A stretch of DNA of 64,000 nt from Pelodera strongyloides (lineage: Eukaryota; Nematoda; Chromadorea; Rhabditida; Rhabditidae), in the NCBI GenBank assembly GCA_036852015.1, contig JAANDG010000021.1, forward strand, positions 186,001 to 250,000, read 5' to 3'. A model generated the notes under the pieces. The model saw nothing but the letters and a program-made list of their open reading frames with translations. It made no database searches and was not told the DNA's origin. Below are positions 21,906 to 35,200 of this stretch, piece by piece. Position 1 is the first letter of the stretch. Every line of letters starts with the position of its first letter. Position numbers and translations under genes: made by a program.

Positions 21906-24590
21906 TTAAAGGGATAGGTTCACCTCGAATTGCACCTTTTTTTATAATTTCTATTGATAGTATGACGTATGACGGTCGAGATGCGAAAATTGCAGCAAAT
22001 TTCCTTTGCTCCCCGAGGCAGGAGCACGCTCAAAGGCTAAACTACCTCGAATTAATAAAACAACGGGCCTACCGTAGCCTGTCTTTACCAGTCCCGCGCA
22101 GAACAATTGTGGCAATTAGCCAAACAGCTGGTATTTATGGCGAATAGCCAGACACAAACAAGAATCAAGACCAACAACAAACTAGAATGATTGAATTAGA
22201 ATTGTGAAAATATAAGTATTTTTATTATTATTATAAAGCTTAATGGCCTTATAATTAGTAGTACGCAAGCGGGCTAACAACTCAGCTAAATGAGTGGGCG
22301 TGAGAATGACACTGCATAGTTCCGGGGAGGCAAAAAAACTCGAATCCTCCTCCAAAATCTCCTAACATTCCATGAGCATTTTAGTACCAGGGAATAACCA
22401 CTCCCACTCACACAACAAGCGAAAAAATAACCACTACACCATTGAGAGAACTGCACACACACGATAATTCAATTCATAAAAAAATTTATTGGAATCACAC
22501 AAACAGGGCCAGTTATGAATGTGGAAACAAAGCAAAACAATCTAAGGATAAGGAAAACATCATTCAAAATTTGGAAAACAGTGCTAGGTTGGACGCATAA
22601 TAAATTTGCAAGAGAAACATCATAACACTGGAAAGTGGCGGTGCTTAGCTTAGGACATAGTAGAAATTGTGATTTTTTTAAGAAAGAGAGACCGTGAGGT
22701 AATAGACTAGTCAAACGCACGATTAACGGCTTGCAATCTGCAATTTAAACTAGACTTGCAAGCAACTATCCTTATATTGTGTCCTTCTCCAAGTCGTGTA
22801 TCCCTGTGGCGTACCTGGAAAAAAAGTTGTGTAATATAGCAAATACTGTATACGGAGAACTGTTCATCCCCAGTAAGCACCAAAGTGACCCAAGTATAGT
22901 CTATTTAATTAGTAAACACAAAACTGAGCGCTTGGTTAATTAAAAAAGCGTTTCCACGCACTGCGCTCAGCTCAAATAGTGCTAGACCTGCGGGATGCTC
23001 CTTGCATCGAAAATAAGAGCAATTAGTTAATTAGTAATAAACACTCAGCCACCTCACGTTTATATGGCCTACGAAAAAAAAATTGGCTGCAAAGAAAACA
23101 ATAACGTGTTCTTATAATTTACCATGATCCGCTGATCTTGATCCTCACATCGAACAGCGGGCTTTTCTTTTGGTTGGGCAGTGTGTCGCCGTGGAACCGA
23201 TTCGGGTGAAGACGGAGGCACACTATATTTTTCCAGTCATCACATCACCTACAAACGCACAGTTTTTAGTTGCATTGTTGCATATAGAATCGCTAAATCG
23301 CACTCGCAACTGTCGTGCGCTGCGCATTCTATTACATCCATGTTTACTACGTAAGCGCAGAATCAGGAAAATTTATAAAAACAACAGCGTTCGATTGTTC
23401 GATATGATATGTTCGGCGCCGTGACAAAGTGACATTAAAAACAGTTTATGTTGCTTGAGAGAGCTAACAATTGACGGATTCAGTAAGTACGGCAAATAAA
23501 CATAAATTAACCTGAAATGCCTGTCGCCGAGCGTAACCAGAGAGTAGGAGAGGCATCGAAATCGAAAGGCAATATCCTAAAATGAATACAATCAAATCAG
23601 AAACAAGCGAACACTCAAAAATATGTTTAGAGTTCACGCTCATTCGGAAGTGGTTATTAACACGCTATATGTTAACAAGTCCTTCGACAACACATTTGCG
23701 ATAATCAGACGGGTGAGAAAGAAATAGAGAGTGCTGTTCTCAGACTAGGCGGTGAAATTTACGTTCCTATTTGAACATTTTCTTAATACAATTCTGCTTG
23801 ATATACGCAGAGTAGATAAAGCCCGTAAATGTTATAATGCTCCTGTATTTTACAGATATAAATGTAATAAAAAATATATATGTCTACTTACTCGTCTGCA
23901 AGTTGCTCCTCGATGCAGCAACTCATGAAGACTGCATCACTTGTCGAAATCTGTCTCCGTCTGCATTGATTGCATCCATGCATGCCGTTCACTTAATAGA
24001 ATATCACTTACAATAGGTACACGAGCAAATATAAAATTAGATAAACAAAAGCCCGCGTTTACATTACAAGTATTCACCACAAACTTCTATTTAAAAATAC
24101 TACAACAAATACTTAAGCATATTGCATATATTTAAAAACCTCAATATAATCTAAAATTTGGAAAACTCAATATATAATCAATAATAATACTCAATATAAT
24201 ATCAAATAAAGTAACTGCAGTGTGTGAAATGGCAGGAGACAGACATTGAAAAGTTGCTACATACCAATATTAATCGCACAATATCGAAATAAAATAGAAT
24301 AAAGGTTTCTTCATCATAAGAAATCAAAATGAATGCAGCCGGCCCCCGCTCGCGGTTGTGTGTGTGTGTGTGTGGAAATTAAATGATACACCTTTAACTA
24401 TTTTAATCGATGCAGCCATGTACGGTAGGCCAGTTGTTTTATTAATTTGAGGTAGTTTGGCTTTTGAGAGTGCTCCTGGCTCGAGGAGCAAGGAAATTTG
24501 CTGCAATTTTCGCATCTCGACCGTCATACGTCATACTATCAATAGAAATTATAAAAAAAGGTGCAATTCGAGGTGAACCTATCCCTTTAA
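21906..24590. mobile_element. 2.7-kb TTAA element with 170-bp inverted ends, family E
   Basis: The left end TTAAAGGGATAGGTTCACCT continues for about 170 bp (GACGTATGACGGTCGAGATG, AAAATTGCAGCAAATTTCCT). It is repeated in reverse complement at 24421-24590. It is the largest TTAA element here. Its interior lacks any long transposase ORF but carries candidate spliced exons on the minus strand. It may be a decayed or non-autonomous element, or one that captured host sequence. Confidence 0.8.
22707..23960 (-). CDS. Candidate three-exon minus-strand gene inside element E
   Basis: Three segments chain in phase. 23892-23960 (acceptor ATGCAG, donor GTAAGT) reads RRQISTSDAVFMSCCIEEQL-ADE. 23123-23222 (acceptor AAATATAG, donor GTAAAT) reads VPPSSPESVPRRHTAQPKEK and PAVRCEDQDQRIM. 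22707-22814 (acceptor TTTTTCCAG) reads VRHRDTRLGEGHNIRIVACK and on to NRAFD and a stop. Upstream exons are not found and no family is recognised. It could be the 3' part of the element's own gene, a captured host fragment or coincidence. Confidence 0.3.
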
Positions 24591-24770
24591 AACGAAATAC
24601 CGGCCGGTTTTTGAAACGCATCGTGGACAACTGAATTCTTACGTATTTATGCAAAGTTGCTCGATTTTGGCTCGATTTTTTATTCTAATTTATGTTCATT
24701 TGCATAAGCTGCATGAGGATGCTGGTTAGTACTCGATGTGTTTCAAAAACCGGCCGGTATTTCGCTTTAA
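24587..24770. mobile_element. MITE family A copy between E and K
   Basis: Both ends are intact. It shares 24587-24590 with element E and 24767-24770 with element K. Confidence 0.85.
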
Positions 24771-25187
24771 AGGATCGCAGTCACTTCAAATTCGCCTTTT
24801 TACTTCAATTATCCATAAACATGAAAAAGCACCTAGAAAAATACCATTCCGGTGTCAATTTACTAAAAATTTAACCCAGGGAAAGAAATCCCCTCGGTTG
24901 CGTTCTGATAAGGTACAGTATGTCAACGACAACTGAGACAGTAGAGCAGACACTTTCTCTCTTCCCCGGATGTTCTTTGAATTGTCATCATTGGCAACCG
25001 GCCAAGTCCCGTTGCGATTTAGAAAACACCCCATTTTGTCAAAAATTAAAACTCAACACAAGCGATGTTTTTCCCTGTGATAAATGTTCCGTAAATTGGC
25101 ATTGGAAAGGTATTTTTCTAGGTATCTTTTTATATTTATTGAAAATTGAAGTAAAAAGGCGAACTTGAAGTGACTGCGATCCTTTAA
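24767..25187. mobile_element. TTAA inverted-repeat element, family K
   Basis: The ends are TTAAAGGATCGCAGTCACTT and AAGTGACTGCGATCCTTTAA. Short ORFs inside follow the hairpin arms. Confidence 0.8.
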
Positions 25188-25493
25188 GTAGTACGGAAGG
25201 TATTTACCCATTTAACCCGGCCACATGTGTCTCATTACCCCAACAATCGAAGAGATTTGAATTTCAAATCGTTAAATACAGATGTGATAGGATTTGTGCC
25301 CTGCCATATTACATCATAACAAAACCGTCGCTATTGTCTCAGAGACAAATATATATACAGAATACAGGTTATAAACGGAAAATTGAAAATGATTAGTATT
25401 TTTACTTATAAAAAGTTTTAAAGTTTAAATGTCTCTCTATTCTATCTCGACATCTACCTCCTCCTCATAACCATCCATCTCTCCCTCTTCTCT

Positions 25494-25525
<32 letters not shown>

Positions 25526-27449
25526 TCTCTCTCTCCCCCTGTCAATCTTCCTTCCTTCGCCCAAAATGTTCTCTTTATTCGTTTATCTCACCCGGTCCCA
25601 CGGGAATTGTCTTCCAAATCCCACCATTGGGCGAGAAATTCTCTCCCGAAGTCCGGAAGGCGTAAACTTGCAGAGCAGAACAAATTCCACACTCATAACT
25701 TAACTTGTTCACGTATAGTATTTGATTTTTGTAGTTTGTACTTTGTACATTGTAGTTTATCGATTAGTACGTGAAATTTGCATATCCAACCAACCACGCG
25801 AGTCACGTTCAATGGTAGGCGGAGTGAACGTGCTGAAGTGGAGCCAAGCTTCTCGTCGGGTTAGCTAAAGGCTAAAGGCTCGGTTAACTGCCGCAGTAAT
25901 CAATAATGTAGTATCGCATGCCCAAGTTACATAGCATAACATTGCGGAATAGCGAATAGCTAAACAACCCAAAATAGAACCATAACCACATCGGGTCGGG
26001 CATGCTGAGATCGGGCATGCTGATATAGTTTTCACAGCATCTTCCTACCCTTTTTTGCCTCCCTACTTTCGCACATTTTTAAATCAGACGTAACGGGCCT
26101 TATTTAAAACCCGGAAGCTTTTACTTTGAGCTCAAGGAGGAACCGAGTTCTGTCAAAGTCCCAAAGCCAAAAAATCGCTTGTTCACTGGTTTACATTTAC
26201 ACTTCTGAAGCCTAAAGCTACCCAATAATTTTTACCTTGATCTCTAACAGTGAGTTCATTTCTGAATCTAACCTTCAGAATTATTGATTTTTCATGTTTT
26301 TTGTCAAATAATGTGTGGAACTACATATTGCAAAGCTTGGACCTGAGCTTGTAACCTGCAAATGCACAGGCGAAATTCCGGCCGCTGTTTGAAACGCATC
26401 GTGTACTTATGCTAATTTGCTCGAATTTAGCTCGATTTTTTATTCTAATTTATGTTCATTTGCATAAGCTGGATAAGAATGCTGGTGTACTCGATGTGTT
26501 TCAAAAACTGTCCTGTATTTCGCTCTAACATATTTATACTCCCTTTTATCGCTAGAAAGCTATCAACAAATTCCATTACAGCACATTAATTTCCGTTCTG
26601 TTTCGAATTGTCTATCCAAGTTTTACGACCTTATCGTTACCTAATTAGGTATTCATAATTGCACAAAAAAAGTGCTTGCGTGCGGACTTTACGGTTTTTG
26701 AACTTGCACTTACTTGAGCACAGAAATGGATCAAGTCTATTAAATATGTAACAAATGATCTCGGCTTTTTGAGATAAATATTGTCTAAAAATTAACATTC
26801 CCCCACCCAAGTAACTGGTGGCTTTGCCGTGAGTTTTCTCGAAAACCGTCGTCAGCTAGTCACCATATGGTCACCAAATGGTCATTGACGATTTTCGGCA
26901 ATTATTCCGTTTTCCTGTCTAGAGAAGCGCTAATTAAAATGATTATATCCTGAAATTCGCTCTTTTAACAATTATTTTGCATTTGTTCCTATTTTTCTCC
27001 TCTGAGAAAACATAAGCCTAAGCCTAAACGTACAGTAAAAGTTTAATGGTAAGCAAATAAATTATCATGAACCGTAAGTCTAAGTGTCTAAGTCTAAACC
27101 TACCGTATTTACAAACGACATGTAGTATCTAGGTAGGCGGAGAAATACACCAGCTCATACATAGAAACAATATAAAAGCTACATCCGGCCTTTTCTTTAA
27201 AAAGAAACAATAAAAAAAACCATGCCCTGCCGAACTTTGGTGAATAAAAGAGTAAGTGACCAATAAAAGAAACATCCAATGAAAAGCGCTTTCAAAGGCA
27301 ATTTCCCAATACTAATAATGAGCGGGGGTGGTGATGACTTTTACTACCTAGGTGATGGACCTACACAAATGAAGGTATAAAATAAGCCCAATAAATGATT
27401 TTTAAGGTGCTCCCTTAACACCCATGACTTTTTCTCTTATATCTCTCCT

Positions 27450-27493
<44 letters not shown>

Positions 27494-29004
27494 TCTCTCT
27501 CTTGCTCCCTGCCTCCTTCTCTTTATCTTTTTCTCTCTTTGTATCCGTGTCTATCTTTTATCTCTCTCTTTTCTCTCTCTCTCTTTCTCTGTAATTTTCC
27601 CTCCCTCTTCCCCAATTGCTAACTCGGCTAATTGCCCTTCGCTTATCCTCACGACTTCTCTCACCGCCGTCTCAAACAACTTCACGTAATTTGTTTTTCT
27701 TCTATTTTTTTTTTTGCTTTACTACTTTTTTAAAGCGGTATTGCATGTGGTTTGTGATGCAATTCGCACAGAATGATTCAGTATTTAAATTTAGTAGTCC
27801 AAAATACGCTTCACAAATCACGTAGCAGACGCTTTAAATTTTGTTGCATTATGAAAATTTGGGATAAAAAAACAACATATATATTGACTATCCATGAGCC
27901 GTTTCGTGCAAAAATATCAACCTTAAACATCAGCAGAGCTTAGTCACCTCCAAGCTTTACCATCCGTTTCTTTTAATTATATTTTTATTTTATTCTGGAA
28001 AGACTGCCCTTACCTTACCTGACTAACGCCGCATGAAAGGCGATTTTTCACTGTAGAAATAAGATTGTATACATATTCATATCCAAATTTTATGTGAAAA
28101 CATACATGTGAATACACGAAAACGCATACTTACCAAACCCCTGAAACGTATAAAAAAATTGTAACGTGAATGCTCACAGTAGAACAGACAGATCGATAAA
28201 CTTTGTTATTGTTTATGTTGTTATTTTTCCATTTATTACATTTTGCTGACTGAATAGTGCATAAACCATATGACGTGTCGATTTACTCTATATCAGCTAT
28301 TTGTCGCAATTAACTGTACTACTGTACATAACACCTTCAAGCGTTATAACAGCAAGTTTTTAAAACATAATTTGTATGCTTTATTCCCACTTAGTGAATG
28401 CCAACTCACTGCACGATATGGTGCGATTTTTTGTCTAATTATTACACTCGTTTGCATATAACAAATGTTACGAAGTTGTCCAGCTGACGTTTCAAAAACC
28501 GGCCGTTACTTCGCTTTCAATCTCCTTTGCCTATTTTGTTCTACATCTTCACAACACAATAAAATCCGTTATTCCATATTTTTTGTGGGAATAAATTTGC
28601 CAATATCCATGCCAATTCTACACATAATCTTGAAAACATAAAATTTTATATTCATAGAATTATAGAGAAAATACAGAAGCCTCATAACCGCCGTCTACAT
28701 ATATAATAACACCTCCTGCGTTCTTAATTATCCATTTTATTGCGGCAATATGAGTCGCCGTTCGTGATTTAATTCTTATTTATATTCATGAAATATATCC
28801 ATGAAAAAAAGAATTAAACTGAGATTGCTTTGGCTTGTGGGCGGACCGAGTATGTATATTATTCGTCGAAATATATTCTCTGTTTTGTATTCACCTCGTA
28901 TCTTGCTCAAAATTAACTCTTTTTTACCTTGAACCTATGTTCTTTATTATCTATGCCCATTTGTGCTCTAGATTAGGTATCTGGGCCTATATTGAAACTT
29001 GTAC

Positions 29005-29042
29005 AGGCTTAGGCCTCGACTTAGGCTTAGGCTTAGGCTTTG
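29005..29042. repeat. Interstitial (TTAGGC)n, interrupted
   Basis: About five units in two runs, separated by CTCGAC. Confidence 0.8.
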
Positions 29043-29271
29043 ACTTGGGCCTTTCCATATATCTGCATAATACATAGAATAATGCACTAAAGTGAAACTC
29101 AATAATGCAAATCTTCACCCAATCTTAAATGTACTGTATTCCCTGATCATGCTTATATCCTAACCGACATTTTTGTGTGTTTCTATTGCTTATATGTTAA
29201 TACCTACTTTACCGCGACTCTGTAATTGTACCTTTTTTCTCTAAACATATATCCTCTATTAACGTCTGCAG

Positions 29272-29292
29272 ATGCCCACCCTCGGACGCTAA
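29272..29292 (+). other. Upstream ORF before the first SLC4A11 start
   Basis: MPTLGR and a stop. The ATG lies immediately behind a 3' splice-like site (AACGTCTGCAG) and five bases before the main ATG at 29297. If transcripts are trans-spliced there, this AUG would be met first. Confidence 0.4.
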
Positions 29293-29296
29293 AACA

Positions 29297-32200
29297 ATGG
29301 CGCAGTTGGATGCGGCGCTCCCCGAGGAAGCCTTCCGTGGTTCGGATCCTCCTACCGCTCCATTGATGTTCCGTACAAATTGTGCGAAAAGTATCATCGA
29401 CCGCAAGTTGCGTAAATTTGCGTCTGAAACCTCATTCGCTGCCACGGAAACTGCTTCTGAAAGTAGCCTTGAAAAGGAGATTCCTAGCCGGACCCGAGTA
29501 TTTACTGTAAAACCCGTTCCCCCGCGAATGAATGGCGTTGCGCGAAGGTCGCGCCACGACAGCGAGGCGTCAGGCAGCAATGGTAGCGAGGCTACGGTAG
29601 CAAGTGGTGCTAACACTCCGATTGGTAAGAAACCGCATATTGGTAGAAGGCCGAAGAGCGCGAGCCATGCTGATATGAATACTTCATTTACTTCGGCTAC
29701 TATTCACTCTTTGGAAAGTGGAATGCAAGTGCCGCCAGATGAAAGGAGACCCAGCAATGTATATGTGTTGGACGACGACTCAGTCCACGAATTTGAAGAT
29801 ACCGAAGGTAAGGATATGTATTTTAGGGAAGAAATTTAAAGCGGTATGGTGCGTGGTTTTGCTGGATTGAGTTCCCTTTTGTGCCGGAAAGACATAAAGG
29901 TACAACGCGGGAATGTAATTGTCTAGAGCAAGATTCAATACTGCTTTTATTAAGCTTTTAGGAAAAATATTACATAAAAACCTGAAACCGTACGACTTTT
30001 GCTTGCAAAATGAGTTTGGAATGAAAAGGCAAAGAGTCCGCATGACGCATGAACGGATGTTTTCGGCCGTATTCGGTATTCGGGGATATGTACACTGTGA
30101 AACGTATTTTTATGTCTTCGGTCAATTTTGATAATTTTGGCCGTTCGTTTGGACGTTTGAACGCTTGAAGGAAGTTTGAAGTCGTACAGTTTTTGAGCAG
30201 TATAACGGCCGGTCTTTGAAATGTATGATCCACAACTGCATATCAAAATTGTGTATTTATGCTGAGTGAGCTCGAATTGAGCTCGATTTTTTATTCTAAT
30301 CGTACTCATTTGCATACAGTGCATGGAAATGCAGTTCCCAAATTCGTTACAAAAACGGAACTGTTATAAAACTTTAACACTACGCAGTTTTGTATTTGCA
30401 CATTCTGAGTTACAGTAGTACATATTATTATGCGGGTTACGTTGCAGCAATGTTATATATGTGAGTACTCTATTTCCAAAATACGTTCCGCATCGGGTAT
30501 TATACCGCTTTAAAAACATAGTCTCCGAATATCATATCAACTTGTAGCATCAGATTGTTTCCCTGTGAAAGCCAATACACTTATTTCTTTTCTTCGCTCG
30601 ATTTGAGGAACTCCACACGAGTAATTTGTTTATCTCCCACGCAGCACATATACATACTACTAAAGAAGAAGAAGAAACCTTTTTGGAAATGAGCACAAGA
30701 ATTGCTTTCATACTCCGCACCGAATAATAAATATCTTACGCTTCAACAGCGTGCACCTTTATTCAAGAGTGGTACAATATAGTTTCAAAGTGAGCTTATG
30801 ACTTGTTGCGCATAGGTCCTGAGCATTCGGCGACGAGTTTCAGATGACAAATTGTTCGACGTTTTCGGGCTAGGGCCAGGGGGGATCGCCCATGATTCCC
30901 TCGGACGCTTATGACATGTTACATATTCCGCAGAGGTCCCGAGCAGTCGGCGACGAGTTCCAGATGACAGAAGTATATACGATGCTGACACGTTGGATGC
31001 TCAATCTGAAGCGAGAAGGATGAAAAGTATAGAAAACATTTCCGGGTCCTTATGTGGATTACTATACCGTAACTATCGCGATCATGTTGCATTGTCAGTG
31101 TAACTATGCCTTTATCTTTTTCCTTTACTTTTATCTGATAAACTGGGAGTAACTGGGAGAAACTGGGAGAATTCTTGATAAACTGGGACTAAGTACATGA
31201 GTGCGTACATCCTCGTGTTCCTAGACTAAACAAAAATACAGATCAACTTTGGGGTCAAATACATCAGCTTCTGTGGTGTTGTCCAAAAAAATTAATTATA
31301 ATTCTCTACTATGCTTTTTCCCCAGTCCCACTGCACCTTATTATTCAAAAAGCAAATATTTGAACGAAAAAGAAAAAAGAATATTTCCCCAAACTCTTTC
31401 TCTTTCTCCCCCCTACCAACCCGTAACTCGCAAATTTGTTCGGCGGAGATCGTTAATCGGTGAATTTATTTCCTCCTTCTCGTTTTCTATTGGGCAAAAG
31501 GGGATTTCTAGAGGCCTTTGGCCTTAAAAGAAGGGCCAAAATAAAGACCCAGATTTGGTATGATGTCTTGAGTATGTAGGGGACATTGAGCTCCAGAAGA
31601 CGGGGAGAAGAGAGCGTGGAATAGTGGGAGATGGACGGAGTCGCAGAGACAGAACCAATTAGGATGCGGGTGTCTGTTAGATAGGGCTCTGCCTCCCGAG
31701 TTGGATAGAGCGGGCAGCGATACGACCGCTCTCAGATTTGGGCAGGGCAGAGTTTACTGAAAGACAACTTGGAATCGAGAGACGCAGAGAGAAAAGTGGG
31801 AGGCGGGACTCCCGACGTGGTTCACTCATAAACGCACCGCAAATTGAGAGATGATGCCGTCCCGACTGCAATGAGCGGCGACGTGGCGCATGTTCGCGTT
31901 GTCGTTACGGCCACTGATAGCGTGACGGCGGCGAGCGCCGCGTGCAATAACACGCCCGCGACGTCTGCGGCGACGAACAATGCTGCGGTGCAGCAAGCGC
32001 CTAGCAGCAATCACACGACTAGTATTCCTGAAGCAGCTAGATGCAATGTTACAACATCTGGCCCTATGGCTGAATCGCCAGGCGTTCGTTATTCCAAGAA
32101 ACCCGATCCTAGAACTCGGGCTTTAAATCGCAGAACAAGCCACACGTTACTGTATGTTCCGGAGCAAAGGAGAATTTCTACAATATCCGGTACATCGGTG

Positions 32201-35200
32201 TCGTCTTGTCCCACAGAAGTCACGGAGGAGGAAGATCTATCTGCTATTCCTAAGCCGACGAGCAAGAGCCTTCACATGAGTCCCGTTTACTCTAGACGGA
32301 AATCCGTGCAAACTGGAGCTCCAGCGATCGGCTTCCGTCCAGTGCTATTTGAACGAAGAGCCAGTCAGCCAACGCTACAGCAGGGCGAAAAACAACGAGA
32401 TACTGAGGATACGAATAGTTCTGTGACGGCTCAAGGCGACCAAAATTCTCAAGACACTACTACAGACGAGAAGAAGAGCCTCGACGTTGCTGAGCAGAAA
32501 AGTAAAATGCTAAGCAAAAGGGTGTCGTGGTTGTCTATGAAGAGCCTGCAGGACCAAGTCGAACCACTTTTGAATGTGATCAAGAAAAAGGAAAGAAGGA
32601 ATAGTGGACAAGGTTCACCGACCAGTATCAAAGAACTGAAGGACTCAAGGCCTGGAAGTCAGTATGGTTCTGCGCTACAACTAGACGAAGATGTTGATTT
32701 GGAGTCCGATACCCCGCCGCTAGATACGCTTAGCTGGAGCTTTGCTGGTTAGTTTTTTGGGTTAGTAGGTGTAGTACTAGCCCTAAGCGATATTATTTTT
32801 CAGTAAAATAATAAAAAACCGTGCTGCACCCCATTTAACATTCCATTGATAGTCATGTGTACTTATAGTTAGCTGGATCATCGCCGTTTAGTTTTATGAT
32901 GCAGACTAGGAAACATATTCACATTGTTTTCCGCCTTCCTCTGAACTCGTCCCCTTTCTGCACGGGAAAATTGACAAAACTTTTCCGGCGGGTTGAACCC
33001 TTTAATTAATTATTCCTAACATTACACCAATATTGTTTCATTCCTATTTTCTTTCGCTGTTCTCAAAACTGAATGTTTGGCCTCCGTTGCTCGCTTTCAA
33101 TGAGCGATGTGGCGCCCAAAAGTGTCCAAAAGTTGGCCATAAAGCCGGGTGGGCCCCCTGGCCCACCCTCGCCCATTATCATTAGATAAATGACACTGAC
33201 GACCAGGCAATTGCGTTTCCCTCTAACCAGCCGGCCAGCCAAAAAAGGCAGTTTATTGATTGGAAACTTGGGACAATTCTTTCATAGGCAGGGAATGGAT
33301 TTTCTAACCATAGTAATGAAGAACATAGGCAGTTTCATTTTCCAGGAAATATAATAAAGCAGTGTTGTAAAAAATACCATATTCAAATTTATGCCTACAG
33401 CTTATTAAGAAGGTGTTCAGTGGAGAATATCGACATATGATACGTGTTACTGAGTAATTGAGTCACTGAGAAACGGTGTATAGTTAGTTTATAGTTGGCA
33501 ATGGTATTACTAAATGTTATAGTTGACGGAATTGATTACTTTACAAGTGTTCAATAGCAGATATCGATCGACATTAGTAATCAATAATTAGCGATACGTG
33601 AAATGTGCATGTTACTAATACTAATTGTAATTCTATAATTGTTCGATTTAGATGAGTACGACACCAGAGTGACATAATTAAGCTAATCAATATTGGTGAT
33701 AAATTAGTGATAATTGATAACTGATTCATAATTATAAAGTCGCCTATTCTATAAATTCCCAACAATTTAGACGAGTACGACAACGTGACACTGATGTACG
33801 CGAAACACGAAAAGATCCCTATGAAGGACTTTGGATCAGAAATCAGAGCCACCATGGACATAGACCATTTGTTGAATAAAGCCGTCCTTCTACTCGACCT
33901 ACAGGAGACAAGCCTGGAGGAGATCTTTGCCAAGTAAGTCAATCGTTATTAAAGGAGGAGGCTCACGAGAATGAAGTGCTCAAATAGTTTCCTTTTATCG
34001 AAATACGATGGTATTAAATTCCGAAAGACATGCTTTGCAAAGCAAAAGCTTTTAATTGGAAGGAGTAAATCAATATAAGACTATGAAGTCTATCAAAATT
34101 CTGTACCTAGTCTTTGTAATTGTGTGTGTCCCGAGGATATCTGGGGGACTCAAAATAAGAAAATAAGGGCGCAACTATAGCTTGATACCCCCGGGACACA
34201 TACAATAAGAGCCAGATACCCTCGGGACACAAAGTCTACGGTAAAGAACTTTGATAAAATTCTAAGCATTACATTGATTTATTCCTTCTAATTAAGAGCT
34301 TTTGCTCCACAAGGCATGTTTATTGGAATTAAATACCACCATCTATCGATAAAAAGAAGGAAATCGTACACTTAGATCTCGTGAGGCTCCTCCTTTAAAG
34401 CGGCATGGCACGTGGTAGGTGACGCATAGTGTACCCTTATGCGCCGGACATGCCGTACAATACGTTGCCTAATATACTTACTGTTGCGACTGGCGCAACC
34501 GCCTTTCTTATATATCACCCATATTACCGTAACCATCCACTATTCGTATCACTTGTTATCTCGAGTAGATTGTCTGTACCGTAACCTTATAGTTTAGGAT
34601 TATTTATCATTCCTCACTTCGTAGGATTAACGTTGATTATTATTCTTGTAGTGGCTCTATGAGTTTGGCCTAGTGCCGTATTTACCCTGACAGTAAAGGG
34701 GTCCCAATTTATATTCTTCTCGTCGTCGTCTCGGATACGTACGTTTATACCTGAAAGCCTTATCTATTTGCTCTCCCACTTTGCTATCCTTTGTAGGTTC
34801 TTGTTAGACCTTATTAGCACTTACACAACTCAGGCTTGAGGACCCGACGTAAGGGCCCAAGTGACCGCTGGACCGAGTAAGTAAACCGGCCAGCGTAGGT
34901 TAGACTGTGACGTAAGCAGCACCTAATTGTCTTTGAGATTGTTTCTTTGTGCTCATTGTCTTATTGAATCTCTTGCTAGCTATTGTTAGTGCAATAATAA
35001 ACCTTATTATATACAACGGTTGTATACTGGACTTCGGTAATTGTGTGTGTCCCGAGGATATCTGGGGGACTCAAAATAAGAAAATAAGGGCGCAACTATA
35101 GCTTGATACCCCCGGGACACATACAATAAGAGCCAGATACCCTCGGGACACAAAGTCTACGGTAAAGAACTTTGATAAAATTCTAAGCATTACATTGATT

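Larger units (their letters stand above)
25188..29296. other. Noncoding stretch upstream of the SLC4A11 first exon
   Basis: It holds CT microsatellites (25490-25540, 27440-27595), a worn family A copy (26369-26529), a family B copy (27730-27837), a family A right-end fragment (about 28480-28520) and TTAGGC tracts. Promoter elements cannot be assigned. Confidence 0.45.
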
